Source: JAVBNF01 sp031551725 (GTDB lineage: Bacteria > Bacteroidota > Bacteroidia > Bacteroidales > P3). Taken from it: a stretch of 41,999 bases of DNA. The stretch lies in the NCBI GenBank assembly GCA_031551725.1, contig JAVBNF010000049.1, positions 1 to 41,999 on the forward strand. The letters are read 5' to 3'. Positions 32,407-40,487 of this stretch are shown here, piece after piece (the first letter of the stretch is position 1; the number at the start of each line of letters is the position of its first letter). Below the pieces are notes generated by a model, which was not told where the DNA came from, did no database searches, and worked only from the letters and a program-made list of their open reading frames with translations. The translations under genes were made by a program, and so were the position numbers.

Positions 32407-35400
32407 TTAACTTGCCAGTTTCACAAACTTTCGGATAACGTATTCTTTTCCGATTTTAATACGTACAAAATAGGTGCCCGGAATAAGTTTGTTGATATTG
32501 ATAGTTATTTCCCGTTCTGATCCGACTACATCTTTAGAAATAACGCTTTCCCCAATGGCATTGATAATCTCTATTTGTTGGGCTTTAATGGTGCCTAACC
32601 GAATAATAATAACCCCTTTTGCAGGATTTGGATAAACGACAATGTCGTTTAATTGCGATTTTCGAACGTCGGTTACAACTGTATCGGGATCATCCGGATC
32701 TTTGGCTAATGTCTTGAAATGTGCTGTTGAAGAATAGGTTACGCCATTTTCGTTTCTTGCAAATGCTTTTACGTAGTAATTGTTATTTTTGGTTAAACCG
32801 ATTGCTTTTACAGTAAAAACAGGATCGGATAAGTCAGATGTATCTTGATATTTCAAGCCTGAGCCATCTGCTAAATTAGGATCTGCGCCAATATAAAAAC
32901 CTCGCTCGTTAACAGTACTTAAGCTGTCGAATGTAATCATCGCTTTTAAATTCGCTTGTTTTGAAAGAATATTAAAAGTTTCTACATATTCTACGCAAGG
33001 CTTGCCTGCTGTGGTTGTGAAATTTGTAACACCTGAAACGACTTTGCCGGCTTCGTTAGCAGCATATGCTCGCACATAGTAGGTTGTTTTAGGATACAAT
33101 CCCTTGATAGTGCCAGTGTATTGGTTATCCACAGGATTTAGTACTCCGGCAGTTTTTATGCTTTGCGTAGTATCAACATTCTGATCGGTTGAATAGTAAA
33201 AACCAACTTCGGTAATGCTCCCTCCGCTGTCGCGTACAACTTGCCCACTCACTGTAGCTGAAGAGGCCGTGGTAATAGACGTAACGGAAGAATTAATAAC
33301 CGGTATTCCGGCTAAAGTAGAGAGATTGCTGATTGGCGAAGTGGCAGTGCCGTTTTTATTAACGGCATAAGATTTTATATAATAAGTCGTTTTTGGTTTT
33401 AGATTGGTTAGCGTATAGCTGTAATTTTTCCCAACTTCAGCAATAACCTGATGTTTTTTCCATAAAGAATCTGCTGCGGTTTTGGTTTCTGAAAATAAAA
33501 ATCCGGATTGATCAATGCCGTCGCTATAATCATCTGTTACTTGAGCCACAACTTTCATGGACAAGGTGGTCACATCTTCCGCATGCGGAGCACTCATTTT
33601 CGGAACACTTCCGACTGTTGAAAATGAAGACACGGCTGAATAACCTTCTCCCGATTCATTTTTCGCGTAAGCGGATACATAATAAGTTGTGCGTCTGTTT
33701 AGTTGATTTACAGTTTTAGTAAAATTTGCAGAAGTATCTGTTATTTTGGTACCTCCGGTTGGGGGGATGAATGCAGGATTAGCACTATAATAAAATCCTT
33801 TTTCGCTGATTGTGCCACCGTTGTCATTTTCGATTTCCCCTTCCAATAATGTCGAAGTATCGGTTATTTTTGTTGCCGACATAAAATTAACAATCGGTTT
33901 GCCCATTCCCGATTGAGCTACAACAATTTTCTTGCTCAAGCTGCCCGAATTGATGGTGAAAGTTGCGTATCGATCATCAGAAGACGCATTCAAATCGAAA
34001 CTCAAGCGCATTGTGTCAATTATACTTCCCGAAGGCAATGATGTAATGCGTGTCCAGGAATATGTTTCTGAAGGTTTGGTAAAACCATCGCTATTTGTAA
34101 CAATGATTTTCCCTGTACCGGCCGATGCTCCAATATGGAGTGTGTCTATATTGACATCCAATGTTTTGAAAGTAATATTGACAGCCATTGCAATCGAAGT
34201 AGAATAACTGCTATTCGCTTGCCAAGTTGTACCACCGGATTTGTAGAAATACGAATTTGTGTGTGCTACATTTGGCTTGCATACAGAAAAATTGAACTTG
34301 TTGCTTGCGTCCGGAGTTATGTTTGGAAAAGAAAATACAATATAGAATGTTCCGGTAACATCAATCGGATCAAATGCAATATCTGCAAAACTGTTGGGTG
34401 AAAAATCACTCAATTTCTTCGTAATATACGTTAACTCAGTACCCGGAATTCCACTTGTTTCCGAATATACCGAAATACGTACAGTTTCATTGCTGTTGGC
34501 AGAACTAATACGCACACTGTCGGTATGAATGCGAATGCCTGTAATTACAGCATTGCTTGCAGCAGCCATCACAAAACGTTCTCCGAATGTTTTAAAACTT
34601 GAGTTAAGTCCTGCAAAATAATCATAAGAGGTCTCAATGTTTTGCATTAAATCAAACGTATCTTTTTGAAGATTAAAGTTTGAAATATGCGCAGTGCCTA
34701 AATTTGCATAAACAGTATCGTACAAAACCGAAGAACCATAATCGTTGGATGCTATATATTTAGTTTGGAAAATACCGGCTCTCGGATAGCTCACACTTGG
34801 TGAGGCTTGTTGTGAGGTTTGAGGCGTTGCATTTCCGAAATTCCAATTGTATTGATTTGGTTTGTAGGTGGTTTTGTTGTCATAGGTTAAACTTTTTCCC
34901 TGAGTTGCTACATAGCGACGTGTGCCATCCCAATTATAAAAACTGCCTGAAGCAGCTTTTGCATTGTATTGCGCAAAGGGTGCACGTCCGAGAATTGTAA
35001 TATCTTGACTTATAGAGTCAGTAAAAGCGCCACTGGACGTTTTGAGTTTAACGGAAACAGTGCCAGCCTCTGGAAAACAAACGCTCACATTGGCGTTAGA
35101 AGATGAAGAAAGACTGCCTTTCGGGAATGTCCATGTACGGCTTGTCGGAAGCCCGTCCGTCCAGTCGCTGACATGAATGCTGTCTGTAAAATAAATGGTT
35201 TTGCTCAACGGCAAAACGCCAAAATCAACCATGAAAGGCTTGTCGTTGCTCACGATGGAAATTTTGTCAATGACCATTCTGGTAGCAACAATCTTATTCT
35301 GACTACTAACGGACAAAAGTCCGATTTTTGTTTTCGAAGTTAACGCTTGCGTGGGAAGGCTTGCAACATATTTTGTCCATCCGTTGCTGCTTGCTTCCGC

Positions 35401-35868
35401 ATTGATAAGGGCTGCGTCCGGAATGCGAATAAAAACGGTATCCGAAAGTGCATATTCTACGTACAAACTGTCATTGTATTTGGGGGCTGTGTGTGTCGAG
35501 GTTGTTTTGAAAACATAGAAAACAACCTTGACATTTGTATAGCCCGATAAATTCAAAAAAGGAGAACACAAGCGAATTTGTGTGCTGTTGTTACTGCTAA
35601 AGTTATTTGTATATGCAAAAGTTCCAAGATCATCAAACGGAGTGGCTCGGATGGTTTTTCCGCTCTCTAAAAGTAAGCCGGTCGAATCTATATTCCAGCG
35701 TCCGTTACTGAGCCCATTATTTCCTTTTACCTGCACAGAACTCCAACCGGCTTCTGTTAATGGTCTTTCAAATGAATAACTATGAATAACAGTATTTTGA
35801 GCGTTTCCGATTAAGGTAAAAATACTGGATAACAAGAAAATAAAAAATATTTTGGTAAAATTTTGCAT
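32407..35868 (-). CDS. T9SS-secreted giant protein with repeated beta modules
   Basis: A 1153-residue secreted protein. The signal peptide ends GNAQN; a jelly-roll (choice-of-anchor J-like) domain occupies about residues 30-215; a PKD-like region follows at about 215-395 (WTFPKGS, YPRAGIFQTKYIASNDYG). Four repeats of about 100 residues lie between about 655 and 1055, each with a GFYYS/GFLFS motif and YYVxAYAxNExG (for example ISEKGFYYSA, ITEVGFYYST, VNERGFYIGA). The C-terminal DIVVYPNPAKG...GTYFVRIKIGKEYVIRKFVKL is a type A T9SS sorting domain. It is probably an adhesin or substrate-binding surface protein; no catalytic motif is visible. It is divergent from rnhB. Confidence 0.88.
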   Translation of the reverse strand: MQNFTKIFFIFLLSSIFTLIGNAQNTVIHSYSFERPLTEAGWSSVQVKGNNGLSNGRWNIDSTGLLLESGKTIRATPFDDLGTFAYTNNFSSNNSTQIRLCSPFLNLSGYTNVKVVFYVFKTTSTHTAPKYNDSLYVEYALSDTVFIRIPDAALINAEASSNGWTKYVASLPTQALTSKTKIGLLSVSSQNKIVATRMVIDKISIVSNDKPFMVDFGVLPLSKTIYFTDSIHVSDWTDGLPTSRTWTFPKGSLSSSSNANVSVCFPEAGTVSVKLKTSSGAFTDSISQDITILGRAPFAQYNAKAASGSFYNWDGTRRYVATQGKSLTYDNKTTYKPNQYNWNFGNATPQTSQQASPSVSYPRAGIFQTKYIASNDYGSSVLYDTVYANLGTAHISNFNLQKDTFDLMQNIETSYDYFAGLNSSFKTFGERFVMAAASNAVITGIRIHTDSVRISSANSNETVRISVYSETSGIPGTELTYITKKLSDFSPNSFADIAFDPIDVTGTFYIVFSFPNITPDASNKFNFSVCKPNVAHTNSYFYKSGGTTWQANSSYSTSIAMAVNITFKTLDVNIDTLHIGASAGTGKIIVTNSDGFTKPSETYSWTRITSLPSGSIIDTMRLSFDLNASSDDRYATFTINSGSLSKKIVVAQSGMGKPIVNFMSATKITDTSTLLEGEIENDNGGTISEKGFYYSANPAFIPPTGGTKITDTSANFTKTVNQLNRRTTYYVSAYAKNESGEGYSAVSSFSTVGSVPKMSAPHAEDVTTLSMKVVAQVTDDYSDGIDQSGFLFSETKTAADSLWKKHQVIAEVGKNYSYTLTNLKPKTTYYIKSYAVNKNGTATSPISNLSTLAGIPVINSSVTSITTASSATVSGQVVRDSGGSITEVGFYYSTDQNVDTTQSIKTAGVLNPVDNQYTGTIKGLYPKTTYYVRAYAANEAGKVVSGVTNFTTTAGKPCVEYVETFNILSKQANLKAMITFDSLSTVNERGFYIGADPNLADGSGLKYQDTSDLSDPVFTVKAIGLTKNNNYYVKAFARNENGVTYSSTAHFKTLAKDPDDPDTVVTDVRKSQLNDIVVYPNPAKGVIIIRLGTIKAQQIEIINAIGESVISKDVVGSEREITININKLIPGTYFVRIKIGKEYVIRKFVKLAS

Positions 35869-35902
35869 AGTCTCAGGATATTGGGAACATTTCTTTACAC
35901 TA

Positions 35903-35910
35903 CAAATTTA
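35903..35910 (-). promoter_or_regulatory. -7 box for the T9SS giant
   Basis: CAAATTTA on plus reads TAAATTTG on minus (TAnnTTTG), 35 bases upstream of the start. Confidence 0.45.
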
Positions 35911-35922
35911 CGAAAAAAATCG

Positions 35923-35930
35923 TATATTTG
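35923..35930 (+). promoter_or_regulatory. -7 box TATATTTG for rnhB
   Basis: An exact TAnnTTTG match, only 12 bases from the divergent -7 box. It implies a leader of about 80 bases containing an inverted repeat. Confidence 0.45.
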
Positions 35931-35950
35931 CAATGAATTTACGATTTTAG

Positions 35951-36002
35951 ATATACGATTTGCGGTTTTTGGGATTCATATCGTACATTGTATATCGTAT
36001 AT
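35951..36002. repeat. ATATCGT inverted repeat upstream of rnhB
   Basis: ATATACGAT (35951-35959) pairs with ATCGTATAT (35994-36002); a further TATCGTA lies between. The arms match those at 12108-12149. Confidence 0.7.
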
Positions 36003-36013
36003 AAAAAATCATT

Positions 36014-36607
36014 ATGTTAAAATCTTTTTATGCAGAAAATCAGTTGGAAGCAGGTTGCGATGAAGCCGGGCGTGGATGCTTGGCCGGCCCCGTGTTCGCT
36101 GCTGCTGTAATTCTGCCGAAGGATTTCAAACATGATGTTTTAACCGATTCGAAAGCGCTTTCGGAAAAAAAACGCTATCTGCTTCGCGACGAAATACAGG
36201 AAAAAGCCATCGCTTGGGCCGTTGCTCAAGTGGAACCGAAGGAAATTGATAAAATCAATATTCTTAATGCTTCTTTTCTTGCCATGCACCGTGCTGTGGA
36301 TGCGTTGAAAGTGAAACCGGAGTTTTTATTGATTGACGGAAACCGCTTCAAGCCGTATCCCGAAATCCCACATATGTGTATTGTTAAAGGTGATGCCAAG
36401 TATTTTTCAATTGCAGCTGCTTCTATCTTAGCCAAGACCTGCCGCGACGATTTTATGAATAAAATCGATGCGGAATTCCCGCTGTATTGCTGGAAACAGA
36501 ATAAAGGTTACCCCACGTCAACCCAGTATGAAGCACTCGAAAAATACGGCATCACCCAATACCATCGAAAATCTTTTAAACTCGAACGACAACTTAAATT
36601 ATTTTAA
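36014..36607 (+). CDS. rnhB: Ribonuclease HII
   Basis: Cleaves the RNA strand of RNA-DNA hybrids and initiates removal of single ribonucleotides. The 197-residue length is normal. Catalytic residues D16 and E17 are in CDEAGRGCLAGPV, D108 in LLIDGNRF and the last Asp in AKTCRDDFM, with the SILAKT motif nearby. The C-terminal KGYPTSTQYEALEKYGITQYHRKSF is typical. Confidence 0.95.
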   Translation: MLKSFYAENQLEAGCDEAGRGCLAGPVFAAAVILPKDFKHDVLTDSKALSEKKRYLLRDEIQEKAIAWAVAQVEPKEIDKINILNASFLAMHRAVDALKVKPEFLLIDGNRFKPYPEIPHMCIVKGDAKYFSIAAASILAKTCRDDFMNKIDAEFPLYCWKQNKGYPTSTQYEALEKYGITQYHRKSFKLERQLKLF

Positions 36608-36621
36608 ATTGGGGATTGTAA

Positions 36622-36641
36622 AGACAAGGCATGCCTTGTCT
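36622..36641. repeat. Palindrome AGACAAGGCATGCCTTGTCT, copy 3
   Basis: A perfect 20-bp palindrome whose flanks TGTA (36617-36620) and CTAT match the border style of copies at 2335 and 6467 (TGTA-RAGAC...GTCTCTA). It ends 15 bases before the nuclease ATG. Confidence 0.75.
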
Positions 36642-36656
36642 CTATCGACTGAAATA

Positions 36657-39452
36657 ATGACTCCTTTCATCAATCAAATATCCGACATCTTAATCGCTCG
36701 CCACGGCAGCGATTTGAAAGATATTTGCATTGTGGCTCCCAACCGTCGTGCCGGTGTGTTTCTGCGAAAACAACTGGCCGATAAAATCGGTGAAACCGTG
36801 TGGGCACCGGAGTTTACTACCATCGACGATTTCATTTTTAAATATTCCGGATTTCGAAAAGCAGAGCGCATCGACCTTATTTTTAAATTGTTCGATATTC
36901 ACCTGCAACTCGATCCCGAACCGCGCGAAGTGGACGATTTCTTTTCGTTTGCCGAATTGTTGATCGGAGATTTCAATGAAATCGATTTGTATTTGAAAGA
37001 TCCGAAACAGGTTTTTCAATATTTGGATGCCGTAAAAGCCATACAATTGTGGAGTCCGCGTGAAAATAAACTGTCGGAATTTCAGGAGAAATATTTGCAG
37101 TTTTATCATCAATTGTATGATTATTATTTGTTGTTAAGTCAACGTTTATTGGGTGACCACACCGCTTATCACGGTTTTGCATATCGTCGTTTTGCTGAAA
37201 ATCTAAGTCAAATCGAATCACAAATTCCATATAAAAAAATCTATTTTATCGGATTCAATGCGATTTCTGCAAGTGAAGAAAAAATTATCAAATACCTTGT
37301 AGATACTAAGAAAGCGGAGGCGTTTTGGGATGCCGACGATTATTATTTGCTTGATCAACGTCAGGAAGCCGGACTTTTTTTGCGTCGCGAACAACAGATT
37401 TTCGGAACGCAGGGCATGCTTTCGCAAACGAATTTCGAAGAAGAAAAAGAAATCCAAATCGTAGGTGTGCCTAAGGATATCGGACAAGTGAAATATGCCG
37501 CCCAACTGCTTGACGCAGAATATTCGAAATACGCCAATCCGAAATTCGATAATGAATCCACCGCTTTGGTATTGGCAAATGAACATTTATTATTGCCATT
37601 TTTAAACTCGATTCCGGATAGTTTCGATGCTGTCAATGTCACAATGGGATATCCTTTGCAACATGCGGCTCCGGCCGATTTATTCCTGCAAATATTTACA
37701 TTGCACGAAACTTCGCAAAAGGAAGAGGGCAAACCGCAACGCTTTTATGTCCCCGAAATCTTGAAAATTATCGATCATCCGTTTGTCGAAAACATTCTTC
37801 ATCAAAAAGAGAAAGAAAACTTTAAACATGCTTTGTTGCAATCGAATCGCGCTTTTCTGACAGCTGAAGAAATCGAAACTTTAACAGGGAAAAATCATGA
37901 AATTTTTTCCTCGTTAAAACATGCTTCCGATGTGTTGGAATTGTGTGTTAAAATTGTGAATCGTTTACAGGAATCTTTTCCGAAAGACGAAAACTTTTTG
38001 TTTGAACGCAGCTGTTTATTTGCGTTCAGCAAAATGTTGAATGTGCTGAAAACGCGTGTGGAACCGCATCGCGAACGTATCGGGTTTAAAGCTGTGCGGA
38101 ATTTATTCAAACAATTGCTTGTGCAAACTTCTGTTCCATTGCAAGGCGATCCCTTGCACGGGCTTCAATTGATGGGACTTCTGGAAACGCGTACGCTCGA
38201 TTTTGATAATGTCGTTTTAGTTGGTGTAAATGAAGGAATTCTTCCTCTTGGAAAAATGGAAAGTTCATTTATTCCGTTCGATTTGAAAATAGAATTAGGA
38301 TTGCCTACGCACCGCGAGAAAGACGCTGTTTTTGCTTATCATTTTTATCGCTTGATTCAACGTGCAAAACGGGTTACGTTAATCTACAATACAGAAGTTG
38401 ATCCACTTTCCGGCGGCGAAAAAAGCCGTTTTATTTTGCAGTTGCAAAACGAAATGCAACGCAAATATCCGAATGTGAAAATTACGAATAAACTTGTTGG
38501 TAGTAAACCGGATAAAGAGAAACTGAATGACGGTTTAACGGTTTCGAAAACAGAAAATGTACTGCAATCTTTGCGTGATACTGCCGCTTATGGATTCTCT
38601 GCAACTGCATTGAGCGATTACATTGCATGTCCGTTGCGCTTTTATTTTGCAAGGGTTTTGCGCATTCCCGAACGTTCGGAAATAAACGAATTTATTGATG
38701 CAAAAACGCTTGGAAGCGTGGTGCACGACACCTTGAAGTTTATTTACGATCAGCAGTTGAAAACACCGTTAAGCATTGATTTTATTGAAGAAAACAACGA
38801 TAAGATTATTCGCGAACAAATCGAAAAAAGTTTTGCTAAACATTATCCGAAAGGAAATCTTACCAGTGGAAAAAACTTTTTGATTGCTTCCGTGGCCGGG
38901 ATGTTTGTGAAAAATTTCCTCAAAAAAGAAAAAGAATTGCTTGCAAAAGGCAATCGTATCAACGTTTTTGCAAACGAAGAAGCGATTGATGCAGCATATG
39001 TTTTAGGTGAAGATAAAATACCTTTGCGCTTTCGCGGAAGCATTGACCGTATCGACGAGTTTAACGGACGTTTGCGGATTTTGGATTATAAAACCGGCGA
39101 AATCAACGTTTCTCAAAACTTGAAATTCCCCGATTGGCCTGCGATTATTCAAAATCCCGATTACGCAAAAGCATTTCAACTTTTATTTTATGCATTTGTT
39201 TATACTTTGGAAAATCCTAAAAAAGTAAACGAGTTGGAGGTCGCAAACATTTCTTTCCGCGCTTTGAAAGACTACGATTTAACGGTGGAAACGCCCGATG
39301 GAAGTGTTTTAAATAAAGACATTTTGAAGAATTTCGAAAACGTTTTAAATCATTTATTGAACGAAATTTTTAATCCGGAAATATCGTTCAAACCAGCTGA
39401 AGACAAGAAAAATTGTAAATATTGTAATTATGCTGAAATTTGTACAAAATAA
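36657..39452 (+). CDS. AddB-like PD-(D/E)XK nuclease
   Basis: A 931-residue protein resembling the AddB/RexB half of double-strand-break-processing helicase-nucleases. The N-terminal CIVAPNRRAGVFLRKQLAD stands where AddB has a helicase-like motif I and lacks GxGKT, so no ATPase is expected. VVLVGVNEGILPLGKMESSFIP is a typical motif in the helicase-like body. The C-terminal nuclease domain has CPLRFYF (about residue 660), GSVVHDTL, the GSIDRIDEF...ILDYKTGEI catalytic strand pair (about 795-810) and CKYCNYAEIC near the end. The four Cys are spaced as for the iron-sulfur staple of AddB. The ATG at 36657 is chosen because an upstream open frame from 36468 would overlap rnhB and cross the palindrome. 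No AddA partner is in the window. Confidence 0.85.
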   Translation: MTPFINQISDILIARHGSDLKDICIVAPNRRAGVFLRKQLADKIGETVWAPEFTTIDDFIFKYSGFRKAERIDLIFKLFDIHLQLDPEPREVDDFFSFAELLIGDFNEIDLYLKDPKQVFQYLDAVKAIQLWSPRENKLSEFQEKYLQFYHQLYDYYLLLSQRLLGDHTAYHGFAYRRFAENLSQIESQIPYKKIYFIGFNAISASEEKIIKYLVDTKKAEAFWDADDYYLLDQRQEAGLFLRREQQIFGTQGMLSQTNFEEEKEIQIVGVPKDIGQVKYAAQLLDAEYSKYANPKFDNESTALVLANEHLLLPFLNSIPDSFDAVNVTMGYPLQHAAPADLFLQIFTLHETSQKEEGKPQRFYVPEILKIIDHPFVENILHQKEKENFKHALLQSNRAFLTAEEIETLTGKNHEIFSSLKHASDVLELCVKIVNRLQESFPKDENFLFERSCLFAFSKMLNVLKTRVEPHRERIGFKAVRNLFKQLLVQTSVPLQGDPLHGLQLMGLLETRTLDFDNVVLVGVNEGILPLGKMESSFIPFDLKIELGLPTHREKDAVFAYHFYRLIQRAKRVTLIYNTEVDPLSGGEKSRFILQLQNEMQRKYPNVKITNKLVGSKPDKEKLNDGLTVSKTENVLQSLRDTAAYGFSATALSDYIACPLRFYFARVLRIPERSEINEFIDAKTLGSVVHDTLKFIYDQQLKTPLSIDFIEENNDKIIREQIEKSFAKHYPKGNLTSGKNFLIASVAGMFVKNFLKKEKELLAKGNRINVFANEEAIDAAYVLGEDKIPLRFRGSIDRIDEFNGRLRILDYKTGEINVSQNLKFPDWPAIIQNPDYAKAFQLLFYAFVYTLENPKKVNELEVANISFRALKDYDLTVETPDGSVLNKDILKNFENVLNHLLNEIFNPEISFKPAEDKKNCKYCNYAEICTK

Positions 39453-40479
39453 AATCAGTTTTTTGATTTTTACATGTTTGCTTTTTACTTATGCAAATGC
39501 ACAGAACGGTACGTGGGGCGTGACTTCAACATTTTGTAAGCCGTTTGTATCTGATGTAAATTCTACCATTTCCAGCATTGATGTCGGTGTAAATACAAAT
39601 CGTGCAGAATACGATATTGAGCCTGCCGACGGTAAAGATTATAAGATTATTGCACGTGCAAACGTCGGCGTTTCATTTCCGGTTTATGCAAAGAATTTTG
39701 ACAATAATAAGTATGGCTTTGCGGTTTCCGTTCCCATACATTTCTTTTTGTGGCTGGATGTTTTTGAAAAAATTACAGCACCGGTCGTGAATACCGATTA
39801 TAATATAGGCGGTCCGGAATTCAAGTTTATCCAACGTTTTGAACAGCCGAAATTTAATTTCTTAAAAAGTTATTCTCTGAAATTTATACCATTTTATCAC
39901 CAAAGTACGCACATTGGTGATGAAATAACGATTTATAGGGAAATGCAGCAGTTATCCATTACGCGTGTGAATGTTTCCTATGATTATACCGAATTATCTC
40001 TATGGATTAATGAACCGGAACTTTTTACCGGCTTAAATCATTCTTTCCGTTTTGGATTTATGTATTTGGTTGACAGGACGAATAGTTGGTACACTATACG
40101 TCCAGAAGAAGGAGATGTTTCGAAAGTCATTCCGCTCAAGCGGAAGTATGAATGGTATTTGCAATATCAACTTCAAACCGGAAAATATTTTTTGAGCAGC
40201 GATAATTTGCAGAATATTTTGTCGGTCGAACTGCGTAATCGTCCGCAGTACAATTATCCGTATTACAATTATAATAGTGGTGTTTGGACGGAAGTTCCGG
40301 GCGAGGGGCGAGGCACGTGGTCAACAAATCTATATTTCGGATGGCGTGTCAATCAACCCGTATTTGCAAGCAACCACCTTGGTTTTGGCTTTAAATTCTA
40401 TTATGGACTCACGCCTTACGGTCAATTTCGCAACAAATACGACTACATGTTTGCGGGAGTTTCGTTGGTATTGGAATAA
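39430..40479 (+). CDS. Outer-membrane or secreted protein of unknown function
   Basis: A 349-residue exported protein with a signal peptide ending YANAQN. The body shows alternating strands (ARANVGVSFPVYAKN, YKFKYYGL-type barrel strands) and ends YDYMFAGVSLVLE, consistent with a beta-barrel. The QSTHIGDEITIY segment faintly recalls DUF1207-type proteins, which is tentative. Its start lies 23 bases inside the 3' end of the nuclease gene in another frame, so the two are probably translationally coupled. Confidence 0.75.
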   Translation: MLKFVQNKISFLIFTCLLFTYANAQNGTWGVTSTFCKPFVSDVNSTISSIDVGVNTNRAEYDIEPADGKDYKIIARANVGVSFPVYAKNFDNNKYGFAVSVPIHFFLWLDVFEKITAPVVNTDYNIGGPEFKFIQRFEQPKFNFLKSYSLKFIPFYHQSTHIGDEITIYREMQQLSITRVNVSYDYTELSLWINEPELFTGLNHSFRFGFMYLVDRTNSWYTIRPEEGDVSKVIPLKRKYEWYLQYQLQTGKYFLSSDNLQNILSVELRNRPQYNYPYYNYNSGVWTEVPGEGRGTWSTNLYFGWRVNQPVFASNHLGFGFKFYYGLTPYGQFRNKYDYMFAGVSLVLE

Positions 40480-40487
40480 AATATTGT

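Noticed and set aside
36468..36657. 63-codon N-terminal extension of the AddB-like nuclease
   Set aside because: It would overlap rnhB out of frame, cross a palindromic repeat and have no family similarity; the ATG at 36657 gives a conserved start.
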